Shown in pieces: positions 1 through 5,859 of a stretch of 6,598 nucleotides of DNA (its first letter is position 1; every line of letters begins with the position of its first letter). The position numbers and the translations under genes are program-made. The stretch spans positions 1-6,598 of the forward strand of contig JBLHIC010000116.1 in NCBI GenBank assembly GCA_047614245.1, in the 5' to 3' direction. Source of the DNA: Ulvibacter sp047614245. GTDB taxonomy: Bacteria > Bacteroidota > Bacteroidia > Flavobacteriales > Flavobacteriaceae. Below the pieces are notes generated by a model. The model was given only the letters and a program-made list of their open reading frames with translations. It ran no database searches and was not told the origin of the DNA.

Positions 1-850
1 GCTGCCCACTTCCTGTTTCGTAATCGCTGTGCGTCATTGTAGCTCCACGAACTAGAAATTTAAGCTTTTCCCCAGAGACTTTAGCGCCTAGATTCAACGC
101 CGTTCCTAGCGTATTGGAATAGTAGGCGCTGTTAAAATCTGCCGCGATCTTATTGGTTTCAGTAAATTTTTCTGGATTGATATAAAGAACACCGCCAAGT
201 GCGTCACTACCATAGAGTAGGGAGGCGGGGCCTTTAATTACCTCAACACTTTCTATTCCTGCCGCATTGATTCCCAATCCGTGCTCCTCGCCAAATTGCT
301 GATTTTCCAAGCGTACGCCTTGGGCATAAGTGAGCACCCGATTGGAACTTAGACCTCGAATAACAGGTTTTCCGATCCCTATTCCTGTACTTACTATAGA
401 AACACCGCCAATGTCTGAAAGTCCTTCAGATAGTGTTACAGCACCCTTCGCTTGAAGTTCGTTGATTGCAACACGATCTACTTTCATAACATTGTCACTT
501 TGTAATTTATGAAATGGGGTAGAGATGATAACTTGTTCCATTTCAATAGCAGTTTCTACCATTTCAATATCTAGCGGAAGGCTTGTGTCTTCAGGAATTG
601 ATATTCTTTTAGAAATGGTTGTATATCCTAAAAGAGAAAAGACAACCGAATAGGTTCCTTCTGAAATATTAGCAATGGTATAAGCTCCATTAAAATCTGC
701 TACTGTTCCTATTCCTAACTTCGGAAAGTAGACGTTTGCGATTAATGGTTCGTTGTTGTTTTTATTGGTAACCGTGCCTAAAAGACTGTTCTGAGCCTCC
801 GAATTAAAAACCATAGAACAGCAAAATAGAAATAAATAGAAATATTTCAT
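1..850 (-). CDS. TonB-dependent outer-membrane receptor, N-terminal part (C-terminus beyond left edge)
   Basis: The 283 visible residues run from an ATG at 850 to the left edge without a stop. Residues 1-20 look like a Sec signal peptide (hydrophobic core, then SEAQ). Residues 21-110 form a carboxypeptidase-regulatory-like beta domain of the kind found on Bacteroidota receptors (GTV start, FNGAYTI, GTYSVVFSLLGYTT). The plug domain follows: LQAKGAVTLSEGLSDIGGV near 132-150, IRGLSSNRV at 164-172, and VEVIKGPASLLYGSDALGG at 202-220. The first barrel strands begin near 235. Such receptors import metal complexes or other large solutes using TonB energy. An acidic/His patch in the plug (FGEEHG, 186-191) and the neighbouring His/Cys-rich protein suggest a metal substrate, perhaps zinc or copper; this is inference. 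The gene lies 48 bp after the small upstream gene and is probably cotranscribed with it. Most of the barrel is missing because the window ends. Confidence 0.93.
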   Translation of the reverse strand, partial: MKYFYLFLFCCSMVFNSEAQNSLLGTVTNKNNNEPLIANVYFPKLGIGTVADFNGAYTIANISEGTYSVVFSLLGYTTISKRISIPEDTSLPLDIEMVETAIEMEQVIISTPFHKLQSDNVMKVDRVAINELQAKGAVTLSEGLSDIGGVSIVSTGIGIGKPVIRGLSSNRVLTYAQGVRLENQQFGEEHGLGINAAGIESVEVIKGPASLLYGSDALGGVLYINPEKFTETNKIAADFNSAYYSNTLGTALNLGAKVSGEKLKFLVRGATMTHSDYETGSGQ

Positions 851-858
851 AACTTGTT

Positions 859-880
859 AGTATTAAATTAATTAAATACT
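859..880. promoter_or_regulatory. 22-bp near-perfect AT-rich palindrome upstream of the TonB receptor
   Basis: The arms AGTATT (859-864) and AATACT (875-880) are reverse complements, and the 8-base core AATTAATT is self-complementary. Only the two flanking A:A positions break the symmetry, so 20 of 22 bases are symmetric. It sits in the 48-bp gap before the receptor, 8 bp from its ATG. It could be the operator of a metal-responsive dimeric repressor such as a Fur/Zur or DtxR-family protein, but it matches no consensus I can name. AT-rich spacers also give palindromes by chance. Confidence 0.35.
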
Positions 881-898
881 TTTATGTAAACTAATAAT

Positions 899-1225
899 TT
901 AATATAAAGAAGGCGGTCCTCGCTGTTGGGAATGGACGTGTTTTGTATTTTTTAGAGAAGATACTTCGCCAGCATGGGGTTTCAGAAACGCCCTAGAAAC
1001 TACTAAGGGCTGAAAGCCTTGTACCTCAAAATTAAAGGTTGAAAAGTGAAAGTCACAGATGGAGCAATCCATCTTTTCTGGATGAATATGCGCGGCAACT
1101 TCAGTACATAGATCGTTCTTGTGATTTTCAAATGCATGTGAAAACTGAATAGCTGTCGGAATGAGTAGCGCAAAGGCGAGCAGTAATGCTAGAAACCTAT
1201 GCGATATTTCGTTCTTCTGAATCAA
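899..1225 (-). CDS. small His/Cys-rich membrane-anchored or exported protein next to the TonB receptor
   Basis: This 108-residue protein has no function I can name. Residues 10-28 are strongly hydrophobic and could be a signal anchor or signal peptide. The rest is rich in possible metal ligands: H30, H35, C40, H46, H48, C54, C57, H60, H84, H96 and H98, including an HIH pair and a CSICDFH motif. It ends in QRGPPSLY, a tail I recall from small proteins next to flavobacterial TonB receptors. No ATG exists upstream of M52, so the start is taken as the TTG at 1223-1225. This TTG overlaps the TGA of the preceding gene by four bases (TTGA), which implies translational coupling. The receptor follows after 48 bp. 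A role in periplasmic metal binding or sensing together with the receptor is an inference from composition and position. Small Cys/His proteins of the DUF2946 type beside copper receptors are a possible analogy. Confidence 0.72.
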   Translation of the reverse strand: MIQKNEISHRFLALLLAFALLIPTAIQFSHAFENHKNDLCTEVAAHIHPEKMDCSICDFHFSTFNFEVQGFQPLVVSRAFLKPHAGEVSSLKNTKHVHSQQRGPPSLY

Positions 1226-1530
1226 TCTTTTTTTAGTAAAAATCCTAGTTTCATGCGACGCAACATCTTTTTTTCAAAATTCCAGAAAAACTGAAACTGT
1301 CCGAATAACCATCCATAAACGAGAATCAGTATTTGGTAAAACGGAAATATCAATATAAGGCGTAAAGGCCTATATATCCAAGGATTAGTTGCCTCTTGTG
1401 TGAGTCCGATAAACGCTAATATAGGTTTTGCAATTATAAGCGATGAGTAGCCCGTAACTGAAAATACAGCTAGTATTACAAATAGCTGCCAGTTGCTCTC
1501 AATGTCCCATTTCTTTTTAAGTCTTTTCAA
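1222..1530 (-). CDS. DUF6787-like small two-helix inner-membrane protein
   Basis: The 102-residue protein has a basic N-terminus (KRLKKKW), two hydrophobic segments at about 14-40 and 56-78, and a basic tail (WNFEKKMLRRMK, 83-94). This fits a small inner-membrane hairpin with both ends in the cytoplasm. The pattern NWQLF...VFSVTGYSS...AKPIL...PFYQILIL.YGWLFGQFQFFWNFEKKM resembles flavobacterial proteins I know as DUF6787, some once mis-annotated as prolipoprotein diacylglyceryl transferase; no catalytic motif of that enzyme is visible. Function is unknown. The start is TTG at 1528-1530: there is no Met before residue 89, and the conserved-looking KKW start lies directly after it. The TTG overlaps the TGA of the lipoprotein gene (TTGA), and its own TGA overlaps the TTG of the next gene in the same way. 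The family name is from memory. Confidence 0.78.
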   Translation of the reverse strand: MKRLKKKWDIESNWQLFVILAVFSVTGYSSLIIAKPILAFIGLTQEATNPWIYRPLRLILIFPFYQILILVYGWLFGQFQFFWNFEKKMLRRMKLGFLLKKD

Positions 1531-1946
1531 TTTCTACCGCTTATAAATTTCTGTTTATACTTCTGTTGAAAATAGAGGAAGTAATTATATAACATATAAT
1601 TTACCTCAAGTCCGTAATGTGTACCCATCTCATAATTAATTTGTTGCGGGTATAATATAGCCGAATAACGTTGAGGATTAAACACCCTGTTGTTGTATTC
1701 GTATACAAAATTCCGATTTCTAGACTCTAGAAAGGGAATCCCATAATAGCCTTTTGGCGGCTGGGTAAGAATCCAAGTGTTGAAGCCGGGCTCAATAATA
1801 AGTATTTCGTATTCTAAACTGTCGTTTGCAATACGTATCGTGTCATTTGCAGTGAGCGCGTTCGCAGTACCTTTCATTGTAGACTTGCTTGAATCGCAGC
1901 TGTAAAAGCCGACTATCGCTACTAAAATTACAAGTATATATTTCAT
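1527..1946 (-). CDS. DUF6146-like lipoprotein
   Basis: This 139-residue protein starts at an ATG (1944-1946) with a short lipoprotein signal: MKYILVILVAIVGFYSC, with C17 as the probable lipidated cysteine. The lipobox FYSC is loose but of a kind often seen in Bacteroidota. After a Ser/Thr/Asn-rich linker (18-42) comes a compact aromatic domain with EYEILIIEPGFNTWI (45-59), KGYY (65-68), LESRNRNFVYEYNNRVFNP (73-91) and YGLEVNYMLYNYFLYFQQKY (111-130). The layout matches my memory of DUF6146 proteins of Flavobacteriia; function is unknown. It is the first gene of the left-hand unit. A terminator-like hairpin and a perfect palindrome lie just upstream, which suggests that it has its own promoter. 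Confidence 0.8.
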   Translation of the reverse strand: MKYILVILVAIVGFYSCDSSKSTMKGTANALTANDTIRIANDSLEYEILIIEPGFNTWILTQPPKGYYGIPFLESRNRNFVYEYNNRVFNPQRYSAILYPQQINYEMGTHYGLEVNYMLYNYFLYFQQKYKQKFISGRN

Positions 1947-1961
1947 AACTTTTTTTTAAAA

Positions 1962-1982
1962 TTACAAAATTGTCTTTTGTAA
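1962..1982. promoter_or_regulatory. perfect palindrome TTACAAAA-N5-TTTTGTAA, candidate operator
   Basis: The arms TTACAAAA (1962-1969) and TTTTGTAA (1975-1982) are exact reverse complements separated by five bases. The palindrome lies 16 bp before the ATG of the lipoprotein gene, where a promoter is expected. On the minus strand it contains CAATTTTG, one base from the Bacteroidota -7 box TAnnTTTG, though I see no well-spaced TTG for it. A repressor dimer bound here would cover the start region of the whole left-hand unit. It could instead be a weak AT-rich RNA hairpin. Confidence 0.4.
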
Positions 1983-2006
1983 CACCATCTTTTAACGCCC
2001 TTTAAC

Positions 2007-2033
2007 AAAAAAACCATCCCGACTTCTGTCGGA
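2007..2033 (-). terminator. intrinsic terminator after the DUF937 remnant
   Basis: On the minus strand a CCGAC stem (2032-2028) with loop AGAA pairs with GTCGG (2023-2019). The stem can extend by a T-A pair past one bulged base, and after GATGG comes a run of seven T (2013-2007). It lies about 25 bp beyond the old DUF937 stop at 2058 and separates serA/DUF937 transcription from the lipoprotein unit. The stem is short and the T-run starts about five bases late, so efficiency is uncertain. Confidence 0.55.
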
Positions 2034-2057
2034 TTTTCATTTTCATTTCTGTAAAAA

Positions 2058-2377
2058 TTATTTTCCGAATAATCTTGCTAAAAGACCACCTATGCGGTCT
2101 TTTTTCTTCTGACCTCCCAAGACCATTCCTGCGACATCATCAACACCTCCATAAAAAAAGCCTCCTAGATTATCTAAGATCTCCCCTCATGTTTTCCGTT
2201 TAAAGGACCTAATAAACCTGCTATGCTACCATTTTGTTTCATAGTACCCAAAAGAAAAGGAAGGGCTATGTGCAATACAGAGGACTTTTTTTCAGGAGAT
2301 TGACCCGATTGAGCACTTGCTCCACCGATAAGCTGTTTCCCTAAGCCACTATTTAATAAATCTATTATTGAAGGCAT
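2058..2377 (-). pseudogene. DUF937 family protein, frameshifted and internally shortened
   Basis: The N-terminal part begins MPSIIDLLNSGLGKQLIGGA and continues with SVLHIALPFLLGTMKQNGS and LLGPLNGKHEG, the typical opening of DUF937 proteins. The frame then hits a TAG at 2174-2176. Losing that frame by one base near 2178-2186 restores a perfect continuation, ILDNLGGFFYGGVDDVAGM followed by a Lys-rich stretch and GGLLARLFGK, ending at TAA 2058-2060. One base is thus missing (320 nt from the ATG at 2377). The join of the early GGFFYGGVDD motif to the late DDVAGMVLGG tail also suggests a deleted middle, since members I recall are roughly 200 residues against about 106 here. The ATG at 2375-2377 fits the family start; an in-frame ATG at 2401 is possible but adds eight unusual residues. 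The truncated 67- or 75-residue product could still be made. It lies 42 bp behind serA and was probably cotranscribed with it. The family's function is unknown. Confidence 0.75.
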
Positions 2378-2419
2378 AATTTTATGATTTTCAGAAATCA
2401 TTAAACATACAGAAAAACA

Positions 2420-3376
2420 CTAAGCATTCTCCATTATGCTCACGATCTGACTTGCTAGTTCTGTGCCAATTCTGTCTTGCGCTTCGTTTGTCGCTGCACC
2501 AATATGAGGGGTTAGGGATATTTTACCATTCATTAAAACCTTCATCGCTGGGATGGGTTCATTCTCAAAAGTATCTAAGCCCGCAAAAGCAAGTTTTCCG
2601 CTGTCTAGCGCATCAACCAAGGCCACCTCATCAATAACACCACCTCTTGCTGCATTAATGATCGCAGTACCATCTTTCATTTGATCAATTTCGGCTTTAC
2701 CAATCACATATTCCTTTTGAGCCGGAACGTGTAATGTGATAAAATCACTTTGCTTTATTACATCTGAAATCGGTACTGTTTTAACTTTAAATGTTGCCTG
2801 CTGCCCGTCAAAGAAATCAAGCTGTATATCCGCTTCAGAAACAAATAGGTCGCTAGCAACCACATTCATTCCGCAGCCAATAGCAATTTTTGCTACCTCC
2901 TGCCCAATACGTCCAAAACCTATTATTCCAATAGTCTTCGCACGTAATTCACTTCCTGCAGCGTAGTTTTTCTTAAGGTCTTTAAAACGACTATCCCCAT
3001 CCAAAGGCATATTTCTATTGGAGTCGTGTAAATAACGCACCCCTGTAAATAAATGCGCAAAAACCAATTCGGCCACAGATGATGATGAAGCGGCAGGAGT
3101 ATTGATCACTTTCAGTCCTTGCTCTCTGGCATAATCAACATCTATATTGTCCATTCCAACACCACCACGTCCAATAATTTTAAGACTTGGGCAGGCATCA
3201 ATTAGTGCTTTACGTGCCGTGGTAGCACTGCGTACTAATAGGACATCTACCTGATTTTCATTGATATATTTTACAAGTTGCTCCTGAGCTACCTTTACGG
3301 TAATCACTTCAATTCCAGCTTTTTCCAAAGCCTCTACCCCCGTTTGGGATATTCCGTCGTTTGCTAATACTTTCAT
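2420..3376 (-). CDS. serA: D-3-phosphoglycerate dehydrogenase, short form without ACT domain
   Basis: It oxidises 3-phosphoglycerate to 3-phosphohydroxypyruvate with NAD, the first step of the phosphorylated serine pathway, in the cytosol. The 318 residues form the classic D-2-hydroxyacid dehydrogenase fold. The substrate domain contains RSATTARKALIDACPSLKIIGRGGVGMDNID (49-79). The Rossmann motif is GFGRIG (153-158), with D176 at the end of the next strand as the probable NAD-selecting acid. The catalytic residues are R244 (NAARGG), E273 (ENEP) and H291 (TPHIGA). The chain stops soon after the catalytic His, so there is no C-terminal ACT or intervening domain, and serine feedback through an ACT domain is not expected. 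The ATG at 3376 matches the usual family start (MKVLANDGIS). serC lies 107 bp upstream on the same strand, and both genes may share a transcript. Confidence 0.95.
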   Translation of the reverse strand: MKVLANDGISQTGVEALEKAGIEVITVKVAQEQLVKYINENQVDVLLVRSATTARKALIDACPSLKIIGRGGVGMDNIDVDYAREQGLKVINTPAASSSSVAELVFAHLFTGVRYLHDSNRNMPLDGDSRFKDLKKNYAAGSELRAKTIGIIGFGRIGQEVAKIAIGCGMNVVASDLFVSEADIQLDFFDGQQATFKVKTVPISDVIKQSDFITLHVPAQKEYVIGKAEIDQMKDGTAIINAARGGVIDEVALVDALDSGKLAFAGLDTFENEPIPAMKVLMNGKISLTPHIGAATNEAQDRIGTELASQIVSIMENA

Positions 3377-3483
3377 AGGTATGCCGCTAAAGCGGGTATT
3401 TTTTAATTAAACTAATATACTTTAATCTTAAACTAATTCTTCTTTCGGTGAGCAAAGCGAATGGTCACTCTTCTTGCCTTTAC

Positions 3484-4551
3484 TTAAGCCTTACGGTTCA
3501 ATTCTTGCATCACATCTACCAATACTTGCACGCTTTCCAATGGCATTGCATTATACATCGATGCGCGATAACCGCCCACACTTCTATGTCCGTTTAGCCC
3601 AGAAATATCGGCACTTTTCCATAAAGAATCAAATCTGTCTTTTAGTTTTTCATCGTTTAGAATGAAGGTTGCATTCATTTTAGAACGATCTTCTGCATTC
3701 GTAACAAAGCCATTAAACAACGGATTGTTGTCAATTTCTGAATATAATAAGGCTGCCTTGGCATTGTTAATTTTTTCAATTTCAGAAACCCCTCCAAGTT
3801 CTCTCAACCACTCCAAGGTAAGCATAGATACATAAGTTGGGAAAACTGCAGGTGTATTAAACATACTGTCTTTTGATATATGAATCTTATAGTCCAACAT
3901 CGACGGAATAACCCGAGAAACTTTACCTAGAATCTCTTCCTTCACAATAACAAGGGTGGTTCCCGCAGGTCCCATATTCTTCTGAGCGCCAGCGTAAATC
4001 AAATCAAACTTCGAGAAATCTAATACACGTGAGAAAATATCGCTACTCATATCACATACCAATGAAGCATCGGTATCTGGGAATTCTTGCATTTGAGTAC
4101 CAAAGATGGTATTGTTACTTGTACAGTGAAAGTAATCTGCATCCGACGGAATTGTAAAACTCTTTGGGATATAATTGAAGTTTTGATCCTTAGAAGAGGC
4201 CACAACATCTACAGCTCCTATTAATTTAGCTTCTTTGATTGACTTATCTGCCCAAGTTCCAGTGTTCAGATAGGCGCCTTTTGTTTCCAGAAGATTATAG
4301 GCCACCATTAGAAATTCTAAACTTGCTCCACCCTGCAAATACAGCGCTTTATAGCCCTTGTTTTGTAGACCTAAGTGTTCTAAGGCTAATTCCCGTGCAT
4401 CTTCCATCACAGCAACAATATCTTTGCTGCGATGCGATACTTCCAATATAGAGAGACCCGAATCATTAAAATTGGTAACTGCTTGGGCTGCTTTTTTTAT
4501 TACTGGCTGCGGCAATATGCTAGGTCCTGCGCTAAAATTATGTTTTTTCAT
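3484..4551 (-). CDS. serC: phosphoserine aminotransferase
   Basis: It transfers the amino group of glutamate to 3-phosphohydroxypyruvate to give O-phosphoserine, a PLP-dependent class V aminotransferase reaction; related enzymes also act in vitamin B6 synthesis. The 355 residues are close to the usual 360. Visible hallmarks are the N-terminal NFSAGPSILP (5-14), the SHRSKD loop (39-44), LYLQGGASLEF (70-80), the cofactor-contacting TSNNTIFGTQ (144-153), CDMSSD (166-171), the PLP lysine K191 in YAGAQKNMGPAG (186-197), and the C-terminal substrate loop GLNGHRSVGGYRASMYNA (318-335). The ATG at 4551 begins the canonical MKKHNFSAGP. It lies downstream of the acyl-CoA reductase gene across a 146-bp AT-rich gap, so it may have its own promoter. 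serA follows, which makes this a serine biosynthesis pair; serB is not in the window. Confidence 0.96.
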   Translation of the reverse strand: MKKHNFSAGPSILPQPVIKKAAQAVTNFNDSGLSILEVSHRSKDIVAVMEDARELALEHLGLQNKGYKALYLQGGASLEFLMVAYNLLETKGAYLNTGTWADKSIKEAKLIGAVDVVASSKDQNFNYIPKSFTIPSDADYFHCTSNNTIFGTQMQEFPDTDASLVCDMSSDIFSRVLDFSKFDLIYAGAQKNMGPAGTTLVIVKEEILGKVSRVIPSMLDYKIHISKDSMFNTPAVFPTYVSMLTLEWLRELGGVSEIEKINNAKAALLYSEIDNNPLFNGFVTNAEDRSKMNATFILNDEKLKDRFDSLWKSADISGLNGHRSVGGYRASMYNAMPLESVQVLVDVMQELNRKA

Positions 4552-4570
4552 AGTACGTGTTTTCGAAGCA

Positions 4571-4604
4571 CAAAGGTCTGAAATATGAACCTATTAAATA
4601 TCAA
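4571..4604 (-). promoter_or_regulatory. possible serC promoter
   Basis: On the minus strand a TTG (4604-4602) is followed after 23 bases by GACCTTTG (4578-4571), one mismatch from the Bacteroidota -7 consensus TAnnTTTG. It would start transcription roughly 15 bases before the serC ATG. The mismatch and long spacer make this only a candidate. Confidence 0.3.
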
Positions 4605-4644
4605 TAAACACATAATTTATTAAGAGACTTTCAACAAACGAAAT

Positions 4645-4663
4645 AATTACAGACTTCGTAATT
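4645..4663 (-). terminator. weak hairpin between the acyl-CoA reductase gene and serC
   Basis: AATTAC (4645-4650) and GTAATT (4658-4663) are perfect complements around a 7-base loop, about 35 bp beyond the acyl-CoA reductase stop. Only an interrupted T-rich stretch (ATTTCGTTTG) follows on the minus strand, so it is at best a leaky terminator. Confidence 0.25.
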
Positions 4664-4697
4664 TGAAATTAAATTTTTACCAAAAATGTAAATACGA

Positions 4698-5789
4698 CTA
4701 TAGTTCTAAGAGAAATTTTATGGTATCTTCATTATCCGCGTAATCCCATAGTGCCGGAGACTGTGCTTTTCCGAAGGGAATTTCATTTTTAAGACCAGCT
4801 GTTGAGACAATGCATTGAATCTCATTGGCATCTTGTTCTAGTTTTTGTTCTATGGAATCTAAACTAGAATAATTTTCATAAAAAACTACGGAGATAGGAG
4901 AGGAGAAGCCTTCGTCTTCTTTTAGCAACATAAACTCATTGTCCAATAAATCGAAGTTACTCATTAAGTAAACCGCTTTATTGTAATCGTAATTATTTAT
5001 GTATTTGTTATTGTTAATAATTCGTTGCCAAGAAAACATCCCATTAAAGAATAGATCTTTATTGAAATCGTTAGGAATATACAATTTGGACACATTGCGA
5101 CACCCCAATCCGAAGTATCTAAAAATATCATCTGCCAAAGCTTCCATCTGCTCCTTGGTTTCGTTTCCAGTTAATACAGCTATTGAATTTCGGTTCTTGC
5201 GAATGATATGCGGGTATTTTCCAAAATAATGATTAAAATAACGCCCGGTGTTATTACTTCCAGTGGCTATAACTGCGTCAAAATCCTGAAGTCTGTTTTC
5301 GGTAAAAGAAATACTCCCATCCAGTTGGGGGGCTACAGCGGTTAAATATTTGGCTAGAAAAGGAAGTAGCTGCCTATCGTTACTAGAGAGTTTAACTACT
5401 ACCTTATGACCACTTATTAATACAGAGAGGAAGTCGTGAAAACCTACTAGGGGTACATTTCCTGCCATGATAATCGCTACTCTTTTTGGGGCTACGATGT
5501 TAAAATTATATGTGGAAACCCATTTCTGGATATTCGCTTCGGAAAGTGCTTCAGACCAACTATTGCAGGCGAATGAAAGGTTATCTGGTGTAAACCATCC
5601 GTTGTGGTTCTTGGCAGCCTCCAATTGCAGAAGCATTCCCTCGTAAAATGTATCATTATGTAAAATGCCAGATCGTTTCGCAGGACTTTCCGCTGGCGCA
5701 CCGTCTGAAGCTTTAGCGGAGGAGCAAGAAAACTGCCCCAAAAACTTTCCTAATTGTACAAAAGCGTTAATTCTTTCTTGTAATTGCAT
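4698..5789 (-). CDS. LuxC-like acyl-CoA reductase
   Basis: It belongs to the LuxC branch of the aldehyde dehydrogenase superfamily. Lux-type members reduce fatty acyl thioesters to aldehydes with NADPH through a cysteine thioester. Key features of the 363 residues are RVAIIMAGNVPLVGFHDFL (103-121), GHKVVVKLSSND (127-138), VIATGSNNTGRYFNHYFGK (173-191), IIRKNRNSIAVL (195-206) and FGLGCRNVSKLY (226-237), with C230 the probable nucleophile; the end WDYADNEDTIKFLLEL is also typical. No luciferase genes are nearby. In Flavobacteriia this gene usually stands by the ferredoxin and serC, as here, and its physiological substrate is not known to me. Residues 22-41 (Ser/Ala/Pro/Lys-rich) look like foreign filler in the otherwise short linker before the conserved ILHNDTFYEGM. 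The ATG at 5789 gives the family-like MQLQERINAFVQLGKFL. It is divergent from the ferredoxin gene, 63 bp away. Confidence 0.9.
   Translation of the reverse strand: MQLQERINAFVQLGKFLGQFSCSSAKASDGAPAESPAKRSGILHNDTFYEGMLLQLEAAKNHNGWFTPDNLSFACNSWSEALSEANIQKWVSTYNFNIVAPKRVAIIMAGNVPLVGFHDFLSVLISGHKVVVKLSSNDRQLLPFLAKYLTAVAPQLDGSISFTENRLQDFDAVIATGSNNTGRYFNHYFGKYPHIIRKNRNSIAVLTGNETKEQMEALADDIFRYFGLGCRNVSKLYIPNDFNKDLFFNGMFSWQRIINNNKYINNYDYNKAVYLMSNFDLLDNEFMLLKEDEGFSSPISVVFYENYSSLDSIEQKLEQDANEIQCIVSTAGLKNEIPFGKAQSPALWDYADNEDTIKFLLEL
5670..5726. repeat. in-frame palindrome-bearing insert within the acyl-CoA reductase gene
   Basis: This GC-richer stretch of about 57 bp encodes C22-S40 of the acyl-CoA reductase. 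It contains the perfect 6-bp inverted repeat AGCGGA (5715-5720) / TCCGCT (5689-5694) around 20 bases. The flanking coding sequence is conserved on both sides, whereas this stretch reads as low-complexity SSAKASDGAPAESPAKRS. It resembles a short dispersed REP- or MITE-like element captured in frame. Only one copy is present in the window, so its repeat nature is inferred. Confidence 0.35.
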
Positions 5790-5796
5790 ACTTCGT

Positions 5797-5827
5797 TTGG
5801 AGTTGCCCTTTCTAGGGGTTAAATTTG
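5797..5827 (+). promoter_or_regulatory. Bacteroidota-type promoter of the ferredoxin gene
   Basis: TTG at 5797-5799, a 20-base spacer and TAAATTTG at 5820-5827 match the Bacteroidota consensus TTG-N17-23-TAnnTTTG exactly. Transcription would start near 5832-5834, giving a leader of about 20 bases before the ATG at 5853. Confidence 0.65.
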
Positions 5828-5829
5828 CA

Positions 5830-5859
5830 CAAAGTTAGATAAAGAAAAATCGATGGCAA
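5830..5859 (-). promoter_or_regulatory. Bacteroidota-type promoter of the acyl-CoA reductase gene
   Basis: On the minus strand TTG (5859-5857), a 19-base spacer and TAACTTTG (5837-5830) match the TTG-N-TAnnTTTG consensus exactly. The start would be near 5824, about 35 bases before the ATG at 5789. Its -33 TTG lies over codons 2-3 of the ferredoxin gene, and its -7 box faces the ferredoxin -7 box two bases away. Confidence 0.6.

Noticed and set aside
2452..2966. Plus-strand open frames opposite serA
   Set aside because: They lie antisense to a clearly conserved dehydrogenase, resemble no known protein and have no promoter; they are shadows of the coding strand.
3384..3395. CCGC-TAAA-GCGG hairpin just before serA, sharing CCGCTAAAGC with the insert in the acyl-CoA reductase gene
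   Set aside because: The stem has only four base pairs, and a shared 10-base word is expected by chance several times in a window of this size. It is not enough to claim an attenuator or a repeat family.
3448..3461. GTGAGCAAAGCGAA between serC and serA resembling GTGTGCAAAGCGAA at 6312-6325
   Set aside because: The second copy lies inside PAS-coding sequence and explains itself as codons for RFAH; the 13 of 14 match is probably coincidence.
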